In this document: in pieces, positions 1 through 5,022 of the stretch | Layout of the letters: the number at the start of each line of letters is the position of its first letter | Numbering within the stretch: the stretch's first letter is position 1 | Source of the DNA: an uncultured Collinsella sp. | Lineage (GTDB): Bacteria > Actinomycetota > Coriobacteriia > Coriobacteriales > Coriobacteriaceae | Reading direction: 5' to 3' | Length of the DNA stretch: 5,022 bases | Assembly (NCBI GenBank): GCA_900547505.1 | Contig: URGY01000136.1 | Coordinates: 1 to 5,022, forward strand | The notes under the pieces: model-generated | Told to the model about the DNA's origin: nothing | What the model saw: the letters and a program-made list of their open reading frames with translations, nothing else | Database searches by the model: none | Made by a program: the position numbers and the translations under genes

Positions 1-645
1 GTCGACGTCTTGATCAAGATCGACTTCGTTGGAGGTAGCGGTTGTTTTGGTCTTGCCGCTTAAGGATTCCACAAGGCGGACCGGCCATACAAAGGCTTCG
101 TTGTGGCCGATGATCTCTTTTGCGGCAGCTTCGCCATCAACGATGGGCTCATCGGACTCGGGCTGATAGGTCCAGCTAAAGTCATCACCTGTCACGGTGA
201 ATTTATAGTGCTTCCATGCCGAGTTGACCTTGGTTGCGGCAGACGAAGCGTTGGAGAACGAGACGTCGACGCCGGCAATGGTGGTGTTGGGGTAGGCTAG
301 CTGTGAAAACGCTACGATGCCTACGATATAGACAATGACGATAAGACCCAGAACGACAAAGAGCGTCGTCTTTTTGCCCGACTTATTGTTGCCGGCGGAC
401 TTGCGCGCGGGGCCGCGATCGCCTCGAGTGTGCGTGGGGGGCTGCTTGGGCGCATTGCCGTTTGCCTGGCGCTGCTGACGTTGTTGACGCTGCTGTCGCT
501 GTTGGTTCGGGCGTTGAGAAGCGTTTGCCGCACCACGCTGCTGACCGTGGCTCGGCGCGATAGGACGCGGTGACTGAACGCCGCCGGTGTGCCTGCTCGG
601 CTGCTGCGGATCGGGAATCAGTTGAGTTCGATCGTTTTGCGACAT
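1..645 (-). CDS. Membrane-anchored cell-wall protein with peptidoglycan-binding-like domain, possibly L,D-transpeptidase (N-terminal part; runs off left edge)
   Basis: An open frame of 215 codons runs from the ATG at 645-643 to base 1 with no stop, so the C-terminus lies outside the window. Residues 1-90 are hydrophilic and low in complexity, rich in Gln, Arg, Pro and Asn, with a Q-Q-R repeat at about 48-60. Residues 91-92 are Lys-Lys, followed by one hydrophobic helix at about 94-114 (TLFVVLGLIVIVYIVGIVAF), giving an N-in, C-out topology. The external part begins YPNTTIAGVDVS (118-129) and continues with ALTV-like strands and AFVWPVRL (184-191). That pattern fits the PG_binding_4 type domain that precedes YkuD L,D-transpeptidase or VanW domains in Gram-positive wall proteins. 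The catalytic domain is not visible, so transpeptidase activity is inferred only from the usual partner domain. An in-frame ATG at 654 is less likely because the GAAGGA ribosome site (661-656) would almost touch it; from 645 the spacing is 10 bases. Confidence 0.72.
   Translation of the reverse strand, partial: MSQNDRTQLIPDPQQPSRHTGGVQSPRPIAPSHGQQRGAANASQRPNQQRQQRQQRQQRQANGNAPKQPPTHTRGDRGPARKSAGNNKSGKKTTLFVVLGLIVIVYIVGIVAFSQLAYPNTTIAGVDVSFSNASSAATKVNSAWKHYKFTVTGDDFSWTYQPESDEPIVDGEAAAKEIIGHNEAFVWPVRLVESLSGKTKTTATSNEVDLDQDVD
466..504 (-). repeat. Gln-Gln-Arg coding repeat (9-base units)
   Basis: On the minus strand, CAR-CAR-CGN triplets recur about four times in tandem and encode Gln-Gln-Arg units at residues 48-60 of the left-edge wall protein. 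The third codon positions vary, so the repeat is kept at protein level rather than being a fresh DNA expansion. It lies in the predicted cytoplasmic tail, before the Lys-Lys and the membrane helix. Confidence 0.6.
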
Positions 646-702
646 CGTATGCATATCCTTCGAATTTCGCCTTATGGCTCATCGTGTTTTTACTGGGCTT
701 GC

Positions 703-731
703 ATTATAGCGATTGCCCTGCTGTTTGTGGT
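703..731 (-). promoter_or_regulatory. Candidate sigma70-type promoter for the left-edge wall protein gene
   Basis: On the minus strand a perfect TATAAT occupies 708-703. A weak -35 (ACCACA, 731-726, matching TTGACA only in its last three bases) sits 17 bases upstream. Transcription would start near 696, giving a leader of about 50 bases before the ATG at 645. The -10 match and spacing are good; the -35 is poor. Confidence 0.5.
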
Positions 732-754
732 ACGGAAACGGTGGCATTCAAATG

Positions 755-776
755 AGGTGGGACATTTGTCCCACCT
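755..776. repeat. Short perfect palindrome between sdaA and the wall protein gene
   Basis: The arms AGGTGGGACA (755-764) and TGTCCCACCT (767-776) are perfect reverse complements around a 2-base centre. The element begins 19 bases past the sdaA stop codon and lies upstream of the candidate promoter at 731-703. In the sdaA transcript it would form a strong hairpin, but what follows (CATTTGAATG) is not a U-tract, so an intrinsic terminator is doubtful. The GTGGGACA/TGTCCCAC core looks like a REP-type dispersed palindrome; a role in ending or stabilising the sdaA mRNA is possible. Confidence 0.7.
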
Positions 777-794
777 TTGAGTCATTCTTTGCCG

Positions 795-2402
795 TTATCC
801 GCACACGCCGCATTTTGCACAGGCCGAAAGTGCGGCCGGAGCCTGCGCGATGCCGCCCTTTGCCGTCTCGCGCAGCGTGGCCGGCAACGCGTGGCCCACC
901 GAGAGCATGACATGTGCCATCTGGTCAAACGGCACCAAGCTCTTAATGCCTGCGAGGGCGAGTTGTGCCGAGCTAAAGGCCGCTGCCACGCCGATGGCGT
1001 TGCGGTTTTGGCAGGGCACCTCCACGAGGCCACCGACGGGGTCACAAACGAGGCCCAGCAGGTTACTCAGCGCGATGGAACTGGCGTCGAGCGCCTGCTC
1101 GGGCGTGCCACCGAGCATCTGCACCAGCGCGGCGGCTGCCATGGCGGCGGCGCTTCCCACCTCGGCCTGGCAGCCGCCCTCGGCGCCGGCGACGCAGGCG
1201 CTCGTGGTGAGATTGAGGCCGATGGCAGCTGCGCAGTAGAGCGCGTCCATGACCTGTTCGTCGTTCAGCTGCAGGTGGTCGGCGAGCGCCAGCACGCAGC
1301 CGGGCACGACACCCGCGGATCCTGCCGTGGGGGCGGCGACGATCACGCCCATCGTGGCGGAGCGCTCGAGCACCGCCATCGCGCGTGCTACGGCGTCGGT
1401 TTGAACGGTGCCCATCAGGCTTGTGCTCAAATCGTTGCGGCCGGTGGCATCGACGAGTTTAGCCTCGCCGCCGATAAGCCCGCCGAGCGATCGCTGCGGA
1501 TTGACGATGGGGGTCGTGGTCTCCTCGCGCATGACGTCGAGCACGCGGCGCATGGCGGCGACGGCGTGGGCCTCGCCGGTCAGACGCGCCTCTCGCACGG
1601 CCATAACGGCGCCGATGCTGAGCCCCAGTTCCTCGCACGCATCGAGCAGCTGCTCGCCGTCGTCGAAGATTTCCTTGGCCGAGACGCCGGGGGAGAGCGA
1701 CGAGGCAGAACCGGGGAGCTCGATAAACGTTGCGTAATCGACATTGTCGAGTTTGCGTAGCATGGGGATAACGGTGTCGTCGGGCGCGCCGTCGGTCTCA
1801 AAGACGGAGTAGGCCTGGCCGCCCACTTCGGTGCGGTAGGTGCGGCAGAAGGCGATGTTCACGTGGGCGTAGGCGAGCAGGTTGGTGAGCGCGGCGAGCA
1901 CGCCGGGGACGTCGTAGTGCGCCACGAAGAGTGTGGAGTACATGCCCGAGATGTCGACGCCGACGCCGTTAATGCGGCTGATGCGCATCTTGCCTCCGCC
2001 CAGGCTCTCACCGCGGACCTGTGCCGTGGCGCCCGTGTCGTCGACCATGTCGATGTCGACGGTATTGGGGTGGATGGAGGCGTCGTCGCCCTTGATGTCA
2101 AAGTGATATTCGAGGCCCTGTTCGCGCGCGAGGTCGAAGGCCTGCTTGATGTTCTCGTCATCGGTGTCGAGGCCCAGGATACCCGCGACGAGCGCGCGGT
2201 CGGTGCCGTGGCCGCGGTAGGTGTGGGCGAAGGAGTTCCACAGGCCAAAGGTGACTTTGGTGATGCGGCCTTCCAACAGGCTGGCGGCAACTTGGGCGCA
2301 GCGCAGGGCGCCGGCGGTGTGCGATGAGCTGGGGCCGACCATGACGGGGCCCAAGATCTCGAATGCCGAGGTCGTTGCTAGTGTTTGCGGCTTGCCTGCC
2401 AT
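795..2402 (-). CDS. sdaA: L-serine ammonia-lyase (L-serine dehydratase), iron-sulfur dependent, single-chain beta-ACT-alpha form
   Basis: This cytoplasmic enzyme converts L-serine to pyruvate and ammonia with a [4Fe-4S] cluster acting as Lewis acid. The 535-residue chain joins what is often two subunits. The beta part comes first, with the family motif GPVMVGPSSSHTAG at 18-31. An ACT-type domain follows at about 154-228 (LFVAHYDVPGVLAALTNLL, then VNIAFCRTYR), then a short Ser/Gly/Pro linker at about 231-241. The alpha part runs from about 242, starting SAKEIFDDGEQLLDACEE. Probable cluster ligands are Cys411 (GGCQAEVG), Cys453 (CDPVGG) and Cys464 (VEVPC). The chain ends in a Cys-rich tail (Cys528, 531, 534). 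I chose the ATG at 2402 because AAAAGGAG lies 5 bases upstream and the protein then begins just before the conserved beta domain. A start at 2486 would add 28 residues translated from the palindrome and the ribosome site. metK lies upstream on the same strand but is cut off by a terminator, so sdaA probably has its own promoter, which I could not place. Confidence 0.95.
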   Translation of the reverse strand: MAGKPQTLATTSAFEILGPVMVGPSSSHTAGALRCAQVAASLLEGRITKVTFGLWNSFAHTYRGHGTDRALVAGILGLDTDDENIKQAFDLAREQGLEYHFDIKGDDASIHPNTVDIDMVDDTGATAQVRGESLGGGKMRISRINGVGVDISGMYSTLFVAHYDVPGVLAALTNLLAYAHVNIAFCRTYRTEVGGQAYSVFETDGAPDDTVIPMLRKLDNVDYATFIELPGSASSLSPGVSAKEIFDDGEQLLDACEELGLSIGAVMAVREARLTGEAHAVAAMRRVLDVMREETTTPIVNPQRSLGGLIGGEAKLVDATGRNDLSTSLMGTVQTDAVARAMAVLERSATMGVIVAAPTAGSAGVVPGCVLALADHLQLNDEQVMDALYCAAAIGLNLTTSACVAGAEGGCQAEVGSAAAMAAAALVQMLGGTPEQALDASSIALSNLLGLVCDPVGGLVEVPCQNRNAIGVAAAFSSAQLALAGIKSLVPFDQMAHVMLSVGHALPATLRETAKGGIAQAPAALSACAKCGVCG

Positions 2403-2407
2403 GGCTG

Positions 2408-2415
2408 CTCCTTTT
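2408..2415 (-). promoter_or_regulatory. Ribosome binding site that fixes the sdaA start
   Basis: On the minus strand AAAAGGAG is followed by 5 bases (CAGCC) and the ATG at 2402. This strong site rules out the longer reading that starts at 2486, whose N-terminus would be translated from the inverted repeat. Confidence 0.85.
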
Positions 2416-2420
2416 CTATC

Positions 2421-2549
2421 CCTTCGTCCCGAGGGCGGGGCATAAGGTCGCCTGCTCGGACAGTCCTGCTCGCACGGAGAGCACATTAAGTGCTCTCCGG
2501 CTCGTGCGGAACTCGCGATCGACCTTATGCCCCGCCCTCGGGACTAAGG
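2421..2549. repeat. Large inverted repeat with nested hairpin in the sdaA leader (REP/MITE-like)
   Basis: The left arm (2421-2450) and right arm (2520-2549) are reverse complements over 30 positions with one mismatch (2425/2545). The inner 25 (2426-2450 and 2520-2544, containing GGGCGGGGCATAAGGTCG) are perfect. With a one-base slip the pairing reaches about 2417-2553. The 69-base interior holds a second perfect hairpin: CGGAGAGCAC (2475-2484), loop ATTAA, GTGCTCTCCG (2490-2499). I see no target-site duplication. In the sdaA transcript the large stem would end only a few bases before the ribosome site at 2415-2408, so it could affect translation. The near-perfect arms suggest a mobile palindromic element more than an evolved riboswitch. 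The 87 bases on its other side (2554-2640) show nothing I can name. Confidence 0.85.
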
Positions 2550-2629
2550 ATACATGGTAGAGGCGCGTGTGCTCCAAAATTCATTGGCTGGTGACCTATT
2601 CCATGTCCCGCAGTGGCTCATCTTCACCA

Positions 2630-2674
2630 CCTTTAAATAAAAAAGAAGTACCGGTTGGAGCCGGTACTTCTTTT
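2630..2674 (-). terminator. Intrinsic (Rho-independent) terminator of metK
   Basis: A perfect 14-bp stem joins 2641-2654 and 2661-2674 (core GAAGTACCGG/CCGGTACTTC) around a 6-base loop. Read on the minus strand, the second arm ends in TTTT and runs straight into TTATTT, the U-rich tail expected of an intrinsic terminator. It begins 37 bases past the metK stop codon (2714-2712). On the plus strand the T-run after the stem is short, so the signal works mainly for metK. It separates metK from sdaA. Confidence 0.88.
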
Positions 2675-2711
2675 GGTGCGTTGTTTCTTGGCTGTAGCTT
2701 TTGCCGTTAGC

Positions 2712-3992
2712 TTACAGGCCGCAGGCTGCTTTGAGTTCTTCGACTCGGTCGGTTTTCTCCCAGGTGAAGTCGGCGTCTTCGCGGCCGAAGTGACCGTAGG
2801 CTGCCGTCTTTTCGTAGATGGGGCGACGCAGATCGAGGTCGCGGATGATTGCGCCCGGGCGCAGGTCGAAGGTCTTCTCTACGGCTTCAACGATCTTGTC
2901 CTCGGCAACATGTGCGGTACCGAAGGTGTCGACCATGATTGAGAGGGGCTTGGAAACGCCGATGGCGTAGGCAAGCTCGACTTCGCAGCGGTCGGCCAGA
3001 CCGGCGGCGACCACGTTCTTGGCGACCCAGCGCGCGGCATACGCGGCGGAGCGGTCAACCTTGGTGCAGTCCTTGCCGCTAAAGGCACCGCCGCCGTGAC
3101 GGCCGTAGCCGCCGTAGGTGTCGACGATGATTTTGCGGCCGGTGAGGCCCGTGTCGCCCATGGGGCCGCCTACGACAAAGCGACCGGTGGGGTTCACGTA
3201 GATGTCCGCGTTGTCCCACGGCATGTTCTCAGCGGCCATGACCGGGGTAATGACGTGCTCGATGAGGTCGGCCTTGATCTTGCCCATGTCCTCGATCTCG
3301 GCGGCGTGCTGCGTGGAGATGACGATGGTCGTGACCTCGACGGGCTTGCCTTCCTCGTAGCGCACGGTGACCTGGGTCTTGCCGTCGGGACGCAGATAGG
3401 CGAGAGTACCGTCGTGACGCACGGCTGCCAGGCGCTCGGCCAGGCGGCTTGCCAGGTAGTGTGGCATCGGCATGAGGGTCTTGGTCTCGTTGGAGGCATA
3501 ACCGAACATCATGCCCTGGTCGCCGGCGCCGATCAGGTCGATCGGGTCGGTGGTAGCGCCGGTCTGGGTCTCAAAGGACTCATCGACGCCCTGGGCGATA
3601 TCGGGCGACTGCTCGTGGATGAGGCTCATAACGCCGCAGGTGTCGCAGTCAAAACCGAACTTGGCACGGTTGTAGCCAATGCGGCGGATAACGCTGCGGG
3701 CAATTTCCTGTACGTCGACGTAGGCCTGAGTGCGAATCTCGCCGGAGACGATGACGGTGCCGGTGGTCACGAGGGTCTCGCAGGCGCAGCGGACGTTCTC
3801 CACGTTGGCCGGCACGCCGTTGGGGGCGATGTAGCCCTGCTCCTGCAGCTCTATTTCTTTGGCGAGGATTGCGTCGAGGACGGCGTCGCTGATCTGGTCA
3901 GCGATCTTATCGGGATGACCTTCGGTCACCGACTCCGACGTAAAAACAAAGGACCCGTGTTGGGGTGGGATGGAACGAAGTTCTTCTGACAT
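2712..3992 (-). CDS. metK: S-adenosylmethionine synthetase (methionine adenosyltransferase)
   Basis: The enzyme makes S-adenosylmethionine from methionine and ATP, releasing phosphate and pyrophosphate; it is cytoplasmic and normally a tetramer. The 426-residue chain has all the family landmarks: [20 protein letters not shown] from residue 17, with catalytic-type His26, Asp28 and Lys29; [12 protein letters not shown] at 155-166; [12 protein letters not shown] at 284-294; GGGAFSGKD at 300-308, then [11 protein letters not shown]; and the C-terminal [10 protein letters not shown]. The usual length is about 385-400. The excess comes from an insertion at about residues 45-66, between the first helix and the RCACET strand, plus a longer segment at about 139-152 before GAGDQG. 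Residue 309 is Cys where most family members have Pro (GKDPTKVDRS). The ATG at 3992 is supported by GAAAGGA (4004-3998) 5 bases upstream. It diverges from gltX and ends in its own terminator. Confidence 0.97.
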   Translation of the reverse strand: MSEELRSIPPQHGSFVFTSESVTEGHPDKIADQISDAVLDAILAKEIELQEQGYIAPNGVPANVENVRCACETLVTTGTVIVSGEIRTQAYVDVQEIARSVIRRIGYNRAKFGFDCDTCGVMSLIHEQSPDIAQGVDESFETQTGATTDPIDLIGAGDQGMMFGYASNETKTLMPMPHYLASRLAERLAAVRHDGTLAYLRPDGKTQVTVRYEEGKPVEVTTIVISTQHAAEIEDMGKIKADLIEHVITPVMAAENMPWDNADIYVNPTGRFVVGGPMGDTGLTGRKIIVDTYGGYGRHGGGAFSGKDCTKVDRSAAYAARWVAKNVVAAGLADRCEVELAYAIGVSKPLSIMVDTFGTAHVAEDKIVEAVEKTFDLRPGAIIRDLDLRRPIYEKTAAYGHFGREDADFTWEKTDRVEELKAACGL

Positions 3993-4014
3993 GATTGTCC
4001 TTTCAAAAACGTGT

Positions 4015-4041
4015 CCCGGCGACCGTTACCATTCCGCCGGG
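4015..4041 (-). other. Small GC-rich hairpin in the metK leader
   Basis: CCCGGCG (4015-4021) and CGCCGGG (4035-4041) pair perfectly around a 13-base loop, about 11 bases before the metK ribosome site. There is no T-run after it. The leader, about 60 bases from the likely start of transcription, shows no SAM riboswitch core that I can recognise. It may tune metK translation or be incidental. Confidence 0.4.
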
Positions 4042-4059
4042 CTCTCTATGCAAGGGCAA

Positions 4060-4065
4060 ATCATA
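4060..4065 (-). promoter_or_regulatory. Candidate metK -10 element
   Basis: TATGAT on the minus strand (4065-4060) is one mismatch from TATAAT and would start transcription near 4053, giving a leader of about 60 bases. No convincing -35 lies at 16-18 bases spacing. The element sits between the metK start and the large palindrome at 4098-4194. Confidence 0.35.
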
Positions 4066-4097
4066 GCGCGTAAATCAAACATTCACACCCTTTCCGC

Positions 4098-4194
4098 ACC
4101 TACTCATTGGGGACAGACTTAAATGACCAGCCTTCCTAAGTGCCGACAGGTTGCTCAAAGAATGGTCATTTAAGTCTGTCCCCAATGAGTAGGT
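4098..4194. repeat. Perfect 32-bp inverted repeat between metK and gltX (REP/MITE-like)
   Basis: The arms 4098-4129 and 4163-4194 are exact reverse complements over 32 bases. They contain ATTGGGGACAGACTTAAATG on the left and its complement on the right. The loop (4130-4162, 33 bases) shows no clear structure. The GGGGACAGAC motif resembles palindromes I associate with IS200/IS605-like Y1 (RAYT) transposases, but that is from memory and there is no transposase in the window. The element sits in the divergent metK/gltX region, just upstream of both candidate promoters. No target-site duplication is visible. Confidence 0.9.
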
Positions 4195-4228
4195 CAGTGC
4201 CCTTTGTGCGGAGGTTGCTTTGATGCTT

Positions 4229-4234
4229 TATACT
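4229..4234 (+). promoter_or_regulatory. Candidate gltX -10 element
   Basis: TATACT is one base off TATAAT and lies 40 bases before the gltX ATG, so transcription would begin near 4241 with a leader of about 34 bases. The best upstream box (TTGTGC, 4204-4209) is weak and spaced at 19 bases. It lies 10 bases past the end of the palindrome at 4194. Confidence 0.4.
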
Positions 4235-4274
4235 GATGCGGTTAGACATCCATCCTGCAATCGAGGAGATTTCC

Positions 4275-4968
4275 ATGGCATCAGACGTTCGCGTCCGTTT
4301 TGCACCCTCACCGACGGGCAAGCTGCACATCGGCGGCGCCCGCACCGCTATCTATAACTGGGCTTTCGCCCGCGCAAACGGCGGCACGTTCATCCTGCGC
4401 ATCGACGACACCGACCCCACCCGCTCCACCGACGAGAACACGCAGATCATCCTGCGCGCCATGCGTTGGCTGGGCCTGGACTGGGACGAGGGTCCCGAGG
4501 TGGGCGGCGACTTTGGCCCCTACGCCCAGACCGAGCGCCTGGACCTGTACAAGCAGGCGGCCCAGAAGCTTTGGGACGAGGGCAAGGCCTATCCCTGCTT
4601 CTGCACCAAGGAGCAGCTCGACGCCGATCGCAAGGCCGCGCAGGAGCGCAAGGATCCCTTCCAGGGCTATCAGCGCCGTTGCCGCGATCTTGATCCCGAG
4701 GAGGCCCGCCGCCGCATCGAGGCCGGCGAGTCCTACGTCCTGCGCATCAAGGTGCCCGAGGACCGCGGCGACGTCGTCATCCACGACGCCGTCCACGGTG
4801 AGGTGACCTTCGACGCCAAGGAGCTCGACGACTTTGTCATCTTCCGCTCCGACGGCACGCCCACGTACAATTTCGCGACTGTCGTCGACGACGCCATGAT
4901 GAAGATCACCCATGTCATCCGCGGCGACGACCACCTGTCCAACACCCCGCGCCAGGTCATGGTCTACG
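4275..4968 (+). CDS. gltX: Glutamyl-tRNA synthetase, N-terminal part (cut by the contig end)
   Basis: This class I aminoacyl-tRNA synthetase charges tRNA-Glu with glutamate in the cytoplasm. The visible 231 residues open with [18 protein letters not shown] (7-24), in which HIGG (18-21) is the HIGH-type ATP motif. [10 protein letters not shown] (42-51) is the usual RIEDTD segment with Asp for Glu. Cys108 and Cys110 (YPCFC) with Cys136 are probable ligands of the zinc site seen in many bacterial Glu[13 protein letters not shown] (196-206) and [15 protein letters not shown] (213-227) belong to the catalytic core. The KMSKS loop and the anticodon-binding domain, over half of a protein of roughly 480-500 residues, are missing. 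The start is supported by GAGGAG (4263-4268) 6 bases upstream. Genuine sequence ends at 4968, after Tyr231; the frame stays open into adapter sequence, so residues read beyond it are artificial. Whether it also charges tRNA-Gln, as in GatCAB organisms, cannot be judged here. Confidence 0.96.
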
Positions 4969-5022
4969 CTGTCTCTTCTACACATCTCCGAGCCCACGAG
5001 ACTACGCTGCATCTCGTATGCC
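4969..5022 (+). other. Nextera/Illumina P7 adapter contamination with i7 index
   Basis: The final 54 bases are synthetic. CTGTCTCTTCTACACATCT (4969-4987) is the transposon mosaic end with one change (C for A at 4978). It is followed by CCGAGCCCACGAGAC (4988-5002), the Nextera read-2 adapter, then the 8-base index TACGCTGC (5003-5010), which I recall as Nextera XT N721. The sequence ends in ATCTCGTATGCC (5011-5022), the start of the P7 flow-cell sequence. The order and spacing match a read-through library molecule exactly. The host sequence stops in the codon after gltX Tyr231. Confidence 0.98.

Noticed and set aside
1..24. Imperfect palindrome around TTGATCAAG at the left edge
   Set aside because: It lies within the coding sequence (Val-Asp-Leu-Asp-Gln-Asp) and is explained by codons for an acidic stretch.
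383..682. Minus-strand frame starting MSHKAKFEGY
   Set aside because: It overlaps the wall protein gene in another frame and looks like random Arg/Ser/Ala-rich translation; the frame from 645 has a membrane helix and a wall domain.
777..1760. Plus-strand open frame of 327 codons across sdaA
   Set aside because: It is antisense to a clear serine dehydratase, has His/Gly/Arg-rich composition typical of a shadow frame in GC-rich DNA, and matches no family I know.
2403..2486. Longer sdaA start at 2486, adding 28 residues
   Set aside because: The extra residues are translated from the inverted repeat and the ribosome site, are unlike the family, and the ATG at 2402 has a strong AAAAGGAG 5 bases upstream.
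2421..2549. T-box or tRNA-like structure in the sdaA leader
   Set aside because: I see no T-box bulge motif, no specifier arrangement and no cloverleaf; two nested simple stems account for the symmetry.
3096..3989. Plus-strand open frame of 297 codons across metK
   Set aside because: It is the antisense shadow of the conserved metK gene, with low-complexity Gly/Asp/Val composition and no recognisable domain.
3993..4065. SAM riboswitch in the metK leader
   Set aside because: The leader is only about 60 bases, with one simple 7-bp hairpin and none of the multi-helix layout or conserved core of the SAM classes that I can recognise.
4308..5012. Minus-strand open frame of 234 codons opposite gltX
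   Set aside because: It is antisense to gltX and its first codons lie in adapter sequence, so it cannot be a real gene.

Overview
The window looks like the right-hand end of an Illumina-assembled contig from a high-GC Gram-positive, most likely a gut Coriobacteriia of the Collinsella type. That placement is an inference from the protein flavour (single-chain beta-ACT-alpha serine dehydratase, long MetK, C-ending codons in gltX), the AGGAG-type ribosome sites and the short palindromes between genes. It is not a database result.

Layout. Positions 1-645 (minus strand) hold the N-terminal 215 codons of a membrane-anchored cell-wall protein: a Gln/Arg-rich cytoplasmic tail, one transmembrane helix and the start of a peptidoglycan-binding-like domain. 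The gene runs off the left edge. Positions 795-2402 (minus) encode a complete iron-sulfur L-serine ammonia-lyase with beta, ACT and alpha parts in one chain. Positions 2712-3992 (minus) encode a complete S-adenosylmethionine synthetase (metK), followed by a clear intrinsic terminator at 2641-2674. On the plus strand, diverging from metK, gltX (glutamyl-tRNA synthetase) starts at 4275. Genuine sequence stops after codon 231, at about 4968. The last 54 bases (4969-5022) are Nextera/Illumina P7 adapter and index sequence, not genome.

All three intergenic regions carry a perfect or near-perfect inverted repeat: 755-776, 2421-2549 and 4098-4194. The two large ones have arms of about 30 bp. They differ in sequence, but all contain GGGAC/GTCCC-type cores, so they resemble REP/MITE-like mobile palindromes. 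The 2421-2549 element lies in the sdaA leader and ends just upstream of its ribosome site. In the 309-base gap 2403-2711 the contents are the sdaA ribosome site, this palindrome, about 90 unremarkable bases and the metK terminator.

The genes are housekeeping functions (serine catabolism, SAM synthesis, tRNA charging, wall biogenesis) and do not form a shared pathway. metK is separated from sdaA by the terminator, and each gene appears to be its own transcription unit. I see no new defence, phage or biosynthetic system here. The most consequential observation is the adapter contamination at the right end; the most interesting biological ones are the intergenic palindromes and the architecture and Cys-rich tail of the serine dehydratase.
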